11,348 bases of DNA. Origin: Legionellaceae bacterium (GTDB lineage Bacteria > Pseudomonadota > Gammaproteobacteria > Legionellales > Legionellaceae). The stretch covers positions 1-11,348 of the forward strand of contig JAHFRX010000032.1 in assembly GCA_023266075.1 (NCBI GenBank). The letters run 5' to 3'. Below, piece by piece: positions 1 to 7,244 of the stretch. A model generated the notes under the pieces. The model searched no databases, was not told where the DNA came from, and saw nothing but the letters and a program-made list of their open reading frames with translations. How positions within the stretch are numbered: the first letter of the stretch is position 1; every line of letters starts with the position of its first letter. A program made the position numbers and the translations under genes.

Positions 1-375
1 ACGTGCAAGAATAGCATAAAATAAAAAACCACACGGATCGACCACCATAGAAACAACAGAAAGCATGAAAATGAGTATAGCAGGCAGTACGGTGTGCATA
101 AAAAAAGGACCCATTAACGCATACTTGATGAGCTCAATGATAAAAATACCGACAAGGCAAGACCAATCATAACGACTTTTTTGACGAATCAAACGAGACA
201 AACAAAAATAAATGGGTAGGAGTATAGGATTGGTTAAACGAAAGATAGTCTGGCTTAATGGGGAAAATGCATTGACTCTAAAAAAAATGAGTGCGAAACG
301 CGCCCAAAGAACAAATAAAATAAAACTAAAGCCGATGGAAAACAAGAAGTAACTTACAGCGCTCATGCCCGACAT
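1..375 (-). CDS. yggT: YggT family membrane protein, N-terminal part (runs off left edge)
   Basis: An ATG at 375-373 opens 125 codons with no stop before the window edge, so the C-terminal part is missing. An AGGA Shine-Dalgarno lies 8 bases upstream; a second ATG at 366-364 is possible. The protein starts with a hydrophobic helix, then shows the YggT repeat signature, VNAFSPLSQTIFRLTNPILLP at about residues 34-54, a YDW motif and two more hydrophobic helices. YggT proteins usually have about 180-190 residues in two such repeats, so the second repeat should lie outside. Their exact role is unsettled; they are integral inner-membrane proteins, often encoded near yggS and proC. Here yggS is nearby and on the same strand, but the glycosyltransferase gene on the other strand separates the two. 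Family assignment rests on the repeat motif and the neighbourhood. Confidence 0.8.
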   Translation of the reverse strand, partial: MSGMSAVSYFLFSIGFSFILFVLWARFALIFFRVNAFSPLSQTIFRLTNPILLPIYFCLSRLIRQKSRYDWSCLVGIFIIELIKYALMGPFFMHTVLPAILIFMLSVVSMVVDPCGFLFYAILAR

Positions 376-403
376 GTGATGATCCTATTGATATGAATGC
401 TCG

Positions 404-432
404 ATCTTAACGGTTCAATGTGTGTTCGGCAA
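404..432 (-). promoter_or_regulatory. Candidate sigma-70 promoter for yggT
   Basis: On the minus strand TTGCCG (432-427) and TAAGAT (409-404) are separated by 17 bases. Each matches 4 of 6 consensus positions. The predicted start near 397 would leave a leader of about 20 bases that includes the AGGA ribosome binding site of yggT. Spacing is ideal but the hexamers are only moderate. Confidence 0.35.
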
Positions 433-483
433 ATGAATAGCGTGTAAAAGTCGTATTTTAACCCATTCACGGTATTTTGAGTA

Positions 484-489
484 TATAAT
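484..489 (+). promoter_or_regulatory. Perfect -10 hexamer just before the glycosyltransferase gene
   Basis: TATAAT at 484-489 matches the sigma-70 -10 consensus exactly. No good -35 hexamer lies 16-18 bases upstream and there is no TGn extension. Transcription would begin near 496, only about 6 bases before the ATG at 502, giving an almost leaderless mRNA. AT-rich chance occurrence is possible. Confidence 0.4.
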
Positions 490-501
490 TACACATTTTT
501 G

Positions 502-1968
502 ATGGTGTGCTCGCTGATGTTTGTTTTACCTAAGGTCACAGTTGAACGATGGATATTGGGCTTGATTGCTTGCTCATTTTTATTTCGTCTTTTTTCATTA
601 GGGACTGTCAATTTATTGGTAGAAGAGGCGTATTACTGGAATTATTCAGCGCATCTTGATTGGAGCTATTTAGACCACCCACCGCTTGTCGCGTTGCTCA
701 TTAAACTTTCAACGTCTTTTTTAGGAACGACAGAGTGGGCCGTGCGTTTACCCTCAATGATATGTTGGGTGTTGATGGCGGGGTATAGTTATCGACTCAC
801 GATATTGGTGGGTGAAAAAGGCTGGGTTGCGGTTTTCTTGTTATCAATTTTGCCATTTTTTTTCTTGCAGTCTTGGGTGATGACGCCTGATCAGCCTTTA
901 TTGGTGGCGTGGTCTGCATTGCTCTATTACTTATACCGAGCATGCGTTTTAAATCAAAATCGTGCTTGGTTCTCTGCAGGCATTGCGTTAGGTCTTGGAT
1001 TATTGTCGAAATATACGATTGTTCTTTTAGTGCCAGCAACGTTGCTATTTTTGTGCCTCTCGGCAAGACGGCGATTTTGGTTTTTTAGAATTGAGCCTTA
1101 TGCTGCATTACTATGCGCTGGTGTGCTTTTTTCGCCAGTGCTTTATTGGAATGCAACGCATGACTGGATTTCGTTTACGTTTCAAAGCAGTCGACGATTA
1201 AATGAAGTACATCAGTGCTCAATACATGTGCTATTTGGGTTACTCATTCTCTTTCTCATGCCGGTTGGCGTGAAAGGATTATGGCGTTTATGTCGCGTAT
1301 CATCTGTTGGACAAGAGGATACATTGCTGTTTTTTAAATGTATGCTGGTTTTACCGCTGATTTTTTTTGCCTGTTTTAGTGTGTTTCATGCTGTGAAATT
1401 TAATTGGATAGGGCCTAGTTTATTAGCGCTTATCCCATGGCTTTCGCGTGAATTTAAAGCCTCTCAAAAAGCATGGGGATGTAGTGCTATCTTATTGATG
1501 TCAATGTATAGTTTGATACTTGTCATCATTGCACGAGGACAACCGACCAGCGTTTATCAGTTGTTATTTAGTAAATATATGAATTGGCAACAATTGTCAG
1601 AGACGATATTTGAACAATTGGAGAGCATCGAGCATCAGACACATACACAACCGGTGATGATAACCTTAGATAAATATAATATTGCGAGTGAGTTTGCTTT
1701 TTATCAGGCAAAATTACACCCTAAACACACCTATGCTATTCGTGGGAGTGATGTATATGGAGGCGAAAGCTTGATGTATCGTTATTGGGGCGAGGCGCTG
1801 TCGCCGATGGGACAGACACGCTTATTGGTGACCGATAACGCACGTCATTTTAATAATCCTGCGATTGTGTTGCATGCCACAACACAATCATCGATTCAGT
1901 CATGGACTGCGGTAAGCCAAGGCGCGTCCACGGATGTGAAAGCCTATTTTTATCGTATTATTCGATAA
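502..1968 (+). CDS. GT39/ArnT-like polytopic glycosyltransferase
   Basis: A 488-residue integral membrane protein of the GT-C fold, related to the PMT/ArnT families that move a sugar from a polyprenyl-phosphate donor to lipid A or another envelope acceptor on the periplasmic side. Motifs typical of this family are visible: the acidic pair and aromatic run EEAYYW at 41-46, the DHPPL motif at 58-62, TPDQP at about 128-132 at the end of a helix, SKYT at 169-172 and WNATHDW at 216-222. About ten hydrophobic helices are followed from about residue 385 by a soluble C-terminal portion. The acceptor and sugar cannot be read from sequence. Start choice is uncertain: TTG 499, ATG 502 and ATG 517 are in frame and none has a strong Shine-Dalgarno; 517 has a weak GGTG 9 bases upstream. 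Its 3' end overlaps yggS by 11 bases on the opposite strand. Confidence 0.85.
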   Translation: MVCSLMFVLPKVTVERWILGLIACSFLFRLFSLGTVNLLVEEAYYWNYSAHLDWSYLDHPPLVALLIKLSTSFLGTTEWAVRLPSMICWVLMAGYSYRLTILVGEKGWVAVFLLSILPFFFLQSWVMTPDQPLLVAWSALLYYLYRACVLNQNRAWFSAGIALGLGLLSKYTIVLLVPATLLFLCLSARRRFWFFRIEPYAALLCAGVLFSPVLYWNATHDWISFTFQSSRRLNEVHQCSIHVLFGLLILFLMPVGVKGLWRLCRVSSVGQEDTLLFFKCMLVLPLIFFACFSVFHAVKFNWIGPSLLALIPWLSREFKASQKAWGCSAILLMSMYSLILVIIARGQPTSVYQLLFSKYMNWQQLSETIFEQLESIEHQTHTQPVMITLDKYNIASEFAFYQAKLHPKHTYAIRGSDVYGGESLMYRYWGEALSPMGQTRLLVTDNARHFNNPAIVLHATTQSSIQSWTAVSQGASTDVKAYFYRIIR

Positions 1969-2638
1969 CTCGCTTTCCGAATAGTCTTGTGCCAATACGG
2001 ATACACGTACTTCCAGCTTTTATTGCTTCATCAAAATCAGCACTCATCCCCATAGACAGTGTGTCGAGCTTGAGGTGATGTGTTTGGTTGAGTGATGTTA
2101 AAAGCGAAGCGGTCTTAACAAAAGGATTATTATCTTGTTGTAGGCAATGCGGTTTCGGAATAATCATTAACCCACGCAGATGAAGATGTGGGAGTGTTAA
2201 GCAACGTGTGATTAAAGCATGTATTGCTTCGGGTAATACCCCCGATTTTGTAGATTCTCGATCAATGTTAACTTGAAGACAAATATTTAAAGGTGGCAAA
2301 TGATTGGGACGATGATTATTGAGCGCCTGTGCAATGCCTTCTGTACTGACACTATGTACCCATGAAAAATGTGTTGCAATACGTTTGACTTTATTGTGTT
2401 GAATAGGACCGATGAAATGCCACGTGAGCGGAAATGCAAGAAGTGCCGTTATTTTCGGCAATGCTTCTTGCACATAGTTTTCACCAAAATCATGAATACC
2501 GGCATGAATAGCGTCAAGAATTTCCGCTATTGTGCGTGTTTTAGAGACAGCAATCAGCGTGATAGATTCGCGATGGCACTGTTTTAAGGCATGATCAATG
2601 TCTTGTTCAAGTGCTTTAAAATTTTCGAGAATACTCAT
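1958..2638 (-). CDS. yggS: YggS/PLPBP family pyridoxal phosphate homeostasis protein
   Basis: A 226-residue cytosolic protein close to the usual length (E. coli about 234). It binds PLP as a single alanine-racemase-like barrel without a known catalytic activity and keeps vitamin B6 and amino-acid pools balanced. The PLP lysine is K33 in AVSKTR. Other family signatures are FGENYVQEA (51-59), WHFIGPIQHNK (73-83), LQVNIDRESTKSG and the C-terminal MGMSADFDEAI with RIGTRLFG, which binds the phosphate. The common LQSNK motif reads IQHNK here. The start codon overlaps the rph stop in an ATGA, with no obvious ribosome binding site of its own, so translation is probably coupled to rph. The rph-yggS pairing differs from the yggS-proC-yggT arrangement of many gammaproteobacteria. 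Confidence 0.95.
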   Translation of the reverse strand: MSILENFKALEQDIDHALKQCHRESITLIAVSKTRTIAEILDAIHAGIHDFGENYVQEALPKITALLAFPLTWHFIGPIQHNKVKRIATHFSWVHSVSTEGIAQALNNHRPNHLPPLNICLQVNIDRESTKSGVLPEAIHALITRCLTLPHLHLRGLMIIPKPHCLQQDNNPFVKTASLLTSLNQTHHLKLDTLSMGMSADFDEAIKAGSTCIRIGTRLFGKRVIE

Positions 2639-3345
2639 GATGCATTTTTTTGAAGCTCTAGAAGTTGGTGAATACCGTGTTCAGCCAAATCGAGCATGGT
2701 ATTGAGCTCATGACGATTAAAGCTGCCCTCTTCTGCGGTGCCTTGTACTTCAATGAGTTGTTGTGCCTCATTCATGACGATATTCATGTCTGTTTCAGCG
2801 AGCACATCTTCGGCATAATCTAAATCTAAAACAGGTTGCCCTCTGTAAATACCGACAGAAATTGCAGCAATATGATGAAATGTGGGAAGTTTTTTTATTT
2901 TTTCATGCGTATGCATCCAATGAATGGCGTCACGTAAAGCCACACAAGCACCTGTAATGGATGCTGTACGTGTACCACCATCGGCTTGAATAACGTCACA
3001 ATCGAGTGTAATCGTAACATCACCCAAAGCCTTTAAATCAACACATTGTCTCAACGCACGACCAATTAATCGTTGAATTTCTAACGTACGGCCACCTTGT
3101 TTGCCGCGACTTGCTTCCCGATCATTGCGACTATGGGTCGAACGTGGCAACATACCGTACTCTGCTGTGATCCAGCCTTGATTTTTCCCTTTTAGAAAAC
3201 GAGGTGCGCCATCTATGACTGAGGCCGTGCATAGTACTTGTGTTTGACCGAATTCTATGAAGACAGAACCTTCTGCGTGTTTGGTGTAGTGACGAGATAA
3301 TTTGATTTCACGGAGTTGATTGGGTTCACGATGGCTAGGTCGCAT
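2635..3345 (-). CDS. rph: Ribonuclease PH
   Basis: A 236-residue phosphorolytic 3'-5' exoribonuclease that trims the 3' end of tRNA precursors, releasing nucleoside diphosphates; the family forms hexamers. Length is standard (about 238). Seen in the sequence: MRPSHREPNQLR at the N terminus, the EYGMLPRST segment (62-70), GRT with R86 and GGTRT (123-127) for phosphate binding, the DLDYAED acidic cluster (174-180) expected in the active site, and GTAEE (202-206). A GAGGAT ribosome binding site lies about 7 bases before the ATG. It is divergent from gmk across 50 bases. E. coli has yicC next to rph; no yicC lies between rph and gmk here. Confidence 0.97.
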   Translation of the reverse strand: MRPSHREPNQLREIKLSRHYTKHAEGSVFIEFGQTQVLCTASVIDGAPRFLKGKNQGWITAEYGMLPRSTHSRNDREASRGKQGGRTLEIQRLIGRALRQCVDLKALGDVTITLDCDVIQADGGTRTASITGACVALRDAIHWMHTHEKIKKLPTFHHIAAISVGIYRGQPVLDLDYAEDVLAETDMNIVMNEAQQLIEVQGTAEEGSFNRHELNTMLDLAEHGIHQLLELQKNAS

Positions 3346-3357
3346 GGTAAGATCCTC

Positions 3358-3366
3358 TGATAAAAT
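3358..3366 (+). promoter_or_regulatory. Candidate extended -10 promoter for gmk operon
   Basis: TGA followed by TAAAAT (3361-3366) is an extended -10 element with 5 of 6 matches; no good -35 lies upstream, which extended -10 promoters tolerate. The predicted start near 3373 would give a 23-base leader to the gmk ATG. It sits back to back with the rph promoter. Confidence 0.35.
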
Positions 3367-3371
3367 AGTTA

Positions 3372-3400
3372 AGTATACATTATCGAGAATGAGATATGAA
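3372..3400 (-). promoter_or_regulatory. Candidate rph-yggS promoter overlapping the gmk start
   Basis: On the minus strand TTCATA (3400-3395) and TATACT (3377-3372) are 17 bases apart; the -10 matches 5 of 6 consensus positions and the -35 matches 4. The predicted start near 3365 leaves about 20 bases of leader with the rph ribosome binding site. The -35 covers the gmk start codon, so RNA polymerase here could compete with gmk expression. Confidence 0.45.
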
Positions 3401-4025
3401 TGAGCAACCGTTAGGTAATCTTTTTATTGTCGCAGCACCTTCTGGTGGGGGAAAGACAAGCTTGGTCGATCGCTTAACATCGAGTATGGAGAACATTATT
3501 GTTTCTGTTTCGCATACAACGCGTGATAAGCGTCCGAGCGAGGTTGACGGCGAGCATTATTTTTTTGTTGATGAACATATGTTTCAGCAGATGGTTGTTG
3601 ATGAGGCTTTTATTGAGCATGCGACAGTTTTTGGGCATCAGTATGGGACATCGCACGCACAAATAGAGATGCGCTTAAAGCAAGGGACGGATGTGGTGTT
3701 GGATATTGATTGGCAGGGCGCTTTGCAAATCAAGCGATGTTTTCAGCATGCGGTCAGCATTTTTATTTTACCACCCTCTTACGAGGCTTTACGTCAACGT
3801 TTAGAAGCAAGACAACGGGATAATCCTGATGTCATTGAGACGCGAATGCAGCGCGCTCAAGATGAAATGGCGCATTATCGAGATTTTGATTTCTTGATTG
3901 TAAATGATACTTTTGAGTGTGCATTGAGTGATTTACGTTCAATTATTTTGTCTTATCGCTTAAAGTTAGCATATCAGATGCACAAACAGCGGAAATTGCT
4001 TTCCTTATTGTTAGCCACACAGTAA
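3396..4025 (+). CDS. gmk: Guanylate kinase
   Basis: A 209-residue cytosolic nucleoside monophosphate kinase converting GMP and ATP to GDP and ADP, essential for GTP and (p)ppGpp supply. Length is normal. The P-loop APSGGGKTS is at 14-22, the GMP-binding SHTTRDKRPSEVDG segment at 39-52 followed by YFF (55-57), then a YGTS motif and DIDWQGA for nucleotide and magnesium contact. The ribosome binding site is weak (GAG 3-5 bases upstream of the ATG). It heads a five-gene run; gmk-rpoZ-spoT is also the order found in E. coli. Confidence 0.97.
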   Translation: MNEQPLGNLFIVAAPSGGGKTSLVDRLTSSMENIIVSVSHTTRDKRPSEVDGEHYFFVDEHMFQQMVVDEAFIEHATVFGHQYGTSHAQIEMRLKQGTDVVLDIDWQGALQIKRCFQHAVSIFILPPSYEALRQRLEARQRDNPDVIETRMQRAQDEMAHYRDFDFLIVNDTFECALSDLRSIILSYRLKLAYQMHKQRKLLSLLLATQ

Positions 4026-4064
4026 AATAGTCCTTTGGATTAATCGTTGTTGAGGTGAGTATTT

Positions 4065-4268
4065 ATGGCTCGTGTTACCGTCGAAGATTGTTTACAGCAT
4101 GTTGCAAATCGCTTTGAGCTCGTCATGGTGGCATCAAAGCGTGCGCGTGAAATTACCATTAGAGGTGCGCAGCCTCTGGTCGATTGGGAAAATGATAAAC
4201 CAACTGTTGTAGCATTGCGTGAAATCGCAGAAGGCTTGATTGGAGCAGATATCTTGGTTGAAGATTAA
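4065..4268 (+). CDS. rpoZ: RNA polymerase omega subunit
   Basis: A 67-residue protein starting MARVTVEDC, with the RFELVMVASKRARE helix and the PLVDWENDKPTVVALREI segment that define omega. It binds the beta' subunit, helps assembly of RNA polymerase and forms part of a (p)ppGpp site in proteobacteria. E. coli omega has about 91 residues; this one keeps the conserved core and lacks the long C-terminal tail. A clear GAGGTGA ribosome binding site precedes the ATG. It lies 39 bases after gmk and 59 before spoT, so all three are probably co-transcribed. Confidence 0.97.
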   Translation: MARVTVEDCLQHVANRFELVMVASKRAREITIRGAQPLVDWENDKPTVVALREIAEGLIGADILVED

Positions 4269-4327
4269 AGCACGCCTTAGCGAAAGAGCGAGTTGATAAC
4301 CTTAGCCCACTGTTACGGGAGAATACT

Positions 4328-6460
4328 GTGAGCTATTTTGAACCGCTGCGAGATGAGCTAGAGCGTTATTTGGACCCGCTTCAGGTCGAGAAATGTCATC
4401 AAGCTTACACTGTCGCTGAAAAGGGTCATCACGGCCAGATGCGTCGATCGGGTGAGCCTTACATTACACATCCTGTTGAAGCCGCACTTATTTTATCTAA
4501 AATGCGCCTTGATTATCAAACCATCATGGCGACTTTACTACATGATGTTTTTGAAGACACGACCATCACGCATGATGATTTGATTCGGCAATTTGGAGAA
4601 GATGTTACTGCTTTAGTTGAAGGGGTCACAAAACTTACCAAAATAAAATTTGAATCACACGCCCAAGCGCAAGCTGAAAATTTCCGTAAAATGATGCTCG
4701 CCATGGTAAAAGATATTCGCGTGATCATGGTCAAGCTTGCCGATCGATTACATAACATGCAAACCTTAGGTGCCATGCCTGCTGTGAAGCGTCGGCGTAT
4801 TGCGATAGAAACATTAGAAATCTATGCACCAATTGCTAATCGTTTGGGTATGCACTCGGTGTATACGGGATTAGAGGATTTAGGTTTTAAAGCGCTTTAT
4901 CCTATGCGATATCGTGCAATTAAGTCAGCGATTGATAAAGCACGAGGAAATCGTCGTGAGCTGACGCAAAAAATTGAGCTTGATTTGCAAAAAGCGATGG
5001 ATACACTCAATATCCCTTACCTTCACGTGTATGGTCGACAAAAGCATCTTTATAGCATTTATCGTAAAATGCGCCAGAAAAAAGCGCCGTTTTCTGAAAT
5101 TATTGATGTTTTTGGTTTTCGTGTGATTACGGATGACTTAGATACGTGCTACCGTGTGTTAGGTGCACTCCATCGTACTTATAAGCCTGTGCCACAACGG
5201 TTTAAAGACTATATTGGAATTCCAAAAATTAATGGTTATCAATCGTTACATACGACTTTATTTGGCCCTTATGGTCTTCCGCTGGAGGTGCAAATTCGTA
5301 CACAAGATATGGATAGAGTCGCTGAAAATGGTGTGGCTGCGCATTGGTTGTATAAATCTTCTGAGTCTGGCTTAGAGGTCAATAAAGCGCAATTACGTGC
5401 AAGAGAGTGGGTTCAGCGATTGTTAGAATTGCAGCGTAGTACACGAGACTCGCTTGAATTCATTGAAAATGTGAAAATCGACTTGTTTCCGGATGAAGTG
5501 TATGTCTTTACACCTAAAGGTCACATCATGGAGCTCCCCCGGGGTGCGACACCGATTGATTTTGCTTATGCCGTGCATTCTGATGTGGGTAATAGTTGTG
5601 TTGCAGCGAAAGTAAATCGACGCTTAGTGCCCTTGAGTATTCCTTTGGCCAATGGTCAAACGGTTGAAATTATTACAGCCCCTAGCGCACATCCTAATCC
5701 GAGTTGGTTAAATTTCGTCGTGACGGGTAAAGCACGAGGCAATATTCGAAACTTCTTGAAAAGTCAGCAGTTATCTGAATCTATTGAAATGGGGCAGCGG
5801 CTATTAGAGCAAGCATTTGCTGAGTTAGCCCGTGAGTATCATGATATTCCTTTTGAATCTTCACAAGCCTTGTTACTGGATTTAAATTATAAAACGATGG
5901 ATGAGTTGTTATACGCAATTGGGGTTGGTCATCAGATGCCTATGGTCATTGCAAAAAGACTCATTTCAGTCCAAGAAGATGGCATATTAGAAAAAACGAT
6001 CCCGAGTAAGCCGCTCGCAATCAAAGGGACCGAGGGAATGATTGTGCATTTTGCCGAATGTTGTCAGCCTATTCCTGGTGATAATATTGTGGGCAGATTT
6101 CAGCAGGGCCGAGGTATTTTAGTGCATGCGAGTGATTGTGAAAGTGTCAATCATCGTAACAATAGCCCTGAGCAATTTATTTCCATGCGTTGGGATGAAG
6201 AAGTGCAGGGAGAGTTCTGGGTGGATATCACCGTTGAGGTTGAAAACCAGCGTGGTGTACTTGCATCAATGGCGACAGCAATTTCGGAGGCTGAGTCCAA
6301 TATTGGTAACATCAATGTCGATCCACGAGACGGTCGGCATAACGCGGTGACGTTTTCGATCAGCGTGTTAGATCGTAAACATTTAGCACGTGTGATGCGT
6401 CGCTTACGTGCAAATAAAATGGTATTAAGATTATATCGAAAAAAAGGTGAGCAAAAATGA
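4328..6460 (+). CDS. spoT: Bifunctional (p)ppGpp synthetase/hydrolase SpoT
   Basis: A 710-residue RSH enzyme, full length, that makes and degrades the alarmone (p)ppGpp. The HD hydrolase domain occupies about 1-200, with THPVEAA (47-53), the metal-binding HD pair H72-D73 in LLHDVFEDT, and KLADRLHNM near 137-147. The synthetase domain (about 234-350) contains the RFKD motif at 291-294, as in bifunctional enzymes rather than the acidic EXDD of RelA, then NGYQSLHT and EVQIRT. Both active sites therefore look intact. A TGS domain starts near 387 (DEVYVFTPKG), a conserved Cys-Cys pair lies at 578-579, and an ACT domain covers about 630-705. The start is GTG with a GGGAG ribosome binding site 6 bases upstream. 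The stop overlaps the ridA start by 4 bases. Confidence 0.97.
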   Translation: MSYFEPLRDELERYLDPLQVEKCHQAYTVAEKGHHGQMRRSGEPYITHPVEAALILSKMRLDYQTIMATLLHDVFEDTTITHDDLIRQFGEDVTALVEGVTKLTKIKFESHAQAQAENFRKMMLAMVKDIRVIMVKLADRLHNMQTLGAMPAVKRRRIAIETLEIYAPIANRLGMHSVYTGLEDLGFKALYPMRYRAIKSAIDKARGNRRELTQKIELDLQKAMDTLNIPYLHVYGRQKHLYSIYRKMRQKKAPFSEIIDVFGFRVITDDLDTCYRVLGALHRTYKPVPQRFKDYIGIPKINGYQSLHTTLFGPYGLPLEVQIRTQDMDRVAENGVAAHWLYKSSESGLEVNKAQLRAREWVQRLLELQRSTRDSLEFIENVKIDLFPDEVYVFTPKGHIMELPRGATPIDFAYAVHSDVGNSCVAAKVNRRLVPLSIPLANGQTVEIITAPSAHPNPSWLNFVVTGKARGNIRNFLKSQQLSESIEMGQRLLEQAFAELAREYHDIPFESSQALLLDLNYKTMDELLYAIGVGHQMPMVIAKRLISVQEDGILEKTIPSKPLAIKGTEGMIVHFAECCQPIPGDNIVGRFQQGRGILVHASDCESVNHRNNSPEQFISMRWDEEVQGEFWVDITVEVENQRGVLASMATAISEAESNIGNINVDPRDGRHNAVTFSISVLDRKHLARVMRRLRANKMVLRLYRKKGEQK

Positions 6461-6843
6461 AAGTGATACATACTGACACAGCGCCACAAGCAATTGGTAC
6501 GTATAGTCAAGCGATTGAAGTGGGAAATACGGTTTATCTTTCAGGACAAATACCGCTTGATCCACAAACAATGCTGCTGTGCAGCACAGACATTGTTGAG
6601 CAAATTCACCAGGTGTTTAAAAATATCTTAGCGATCGTTAATGCCGCGTGTGGTCATCTACATCAAATTGTGAAATTGACAGTTTACTTGACTGATTTAA
6701 GCCATTTTCCACACGTGAACGACGTGATGGCGCGGTATTTTACTGAACCTTATCCTGCGCGTGTTGCGATTGGTGTGAGTGCATTACCTAAAAATGCTTT
6801 AGTAGAAATCGATGCAATGTTGGTGAAAGAGTCAAACGCATGA
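6457..6843 (+). CDS. ridA: RidA/YjgF family enamine/imine deaminase
   Basis: A 128-residue protein of normal length. RidA hydrolyses reactive 2-aminoacrylate and related enamines released by PLP enzymes, protecting them from damage; it forms trimers in the cytosol. Seen: GTYSQA (14-19, containing the conserved Tyr), YLSGQIPLDP, and YPARVAIGVSALPKNALVEIDAML, where R102 and E117 correspond to the catalytic-site Arg105 and Glu120 of E. coli RidA. The usual glycine before the DI motif is replaced in the segment LLCSTDI (41-46). The ATG overlaps the spoT stop and has an AGGTGAG ribosome binding site inside spoT, so the two are tightly coupled. Confidence 0.95.
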   Translation: MKVIHTDTAPQAIGTYSQAIEVGNTVYLSGQIPLDPQTMLLCSTDIVEQIHQVFKNILAIVNAACGHLHQIVKLTVYLTDLSHFPHVNDVMARYFTEPYPARVAIGVSALPKNALVEIDAMLVKESNA

Positions 6844-7244
6844 ATATCTTACCGCTACTGGTGATTTCTGCTGCGATTGTCGCTTTTTTTCAGGATGAGT
6901 TTGCGCGTTTTTTTGGTAAATTGTTTTCGCATGCCTGGGTGCGCTTGTTCTTACCGCTGGTACTTGTATCGGCGGGAGTCGAAGCATGGACGTCGATGTA
7001 TTGGGTACTTGCCATCATGCAATCACGCATACATGCTATGATGTTATCTCTTTTTCAGTTGTTTCCTTATGCAACATGGTCGGCTATTTTTTCGCAGTGG
7101 TTATTTTTATTTTTGATATCGGGTGCACCTGCATGGGGATTGTTTTGGTGGTTAAAGCGTAAAGACGCAGAGAATATCGTATTAAAAACGATGTATACGT
7201 ATCTTCTTGTGTGGTTATTTTTAATCTTGCTGTGGGTGGTCTGA
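6840..7244 (+). CDS. Unrecognised four-helix membrane protein
   Basis: A 134-residue hydrophobic protein that I do not recognise. Hydrophobic segments fall at about 2-17, 35-60, 80-105 and 117-134. Basic and charged loops at 18-34 and 106-112 (KRKDAEN) suggest that these two loops are cytoplasmic. It is rich in Trp, Phe and Leu, has no cysteine and no evident catalytic motif. The ATG overlaps the ridA stop by 4 bases (ATGA), with a GAAAGAG upstream, so it is very probably translated with ridA. In E. coli spoT is followed by trmH and recG; neither is present here. Its last 24 bases overlap the end of the IcmL-like gene on the other strand. Confidence 0.75.
   Translation: MNILPLLVISAAIVAFFQDEFARFFGKLFSHAWVRLFLPLVLVSAGVEAWTSMYWVLAIMQSRIHAMMLSLFQLFPYATWSAIFSQWLFLFLISGAPAWGLFWWLKRKDAENIVLKTMYTYLLVWLFLILLWVV

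Noticed and set aside
797..1066. Minus-strand open frame of 89 codons inside the glycosyltransferase gene
   Set aside because: It lies wholly antisense to a gene with clear family motifs, has no plausible ribosome binding site and its translation matches nothing recognisable.
1957..1985. Inverted repeat TATTCG...CGAATA at the glycosyltransferase/yggS junction as a terminator
   Set aside because: Only 6 strong pairs with a 13-base loop and no T tract on either side, inside both coding regions.
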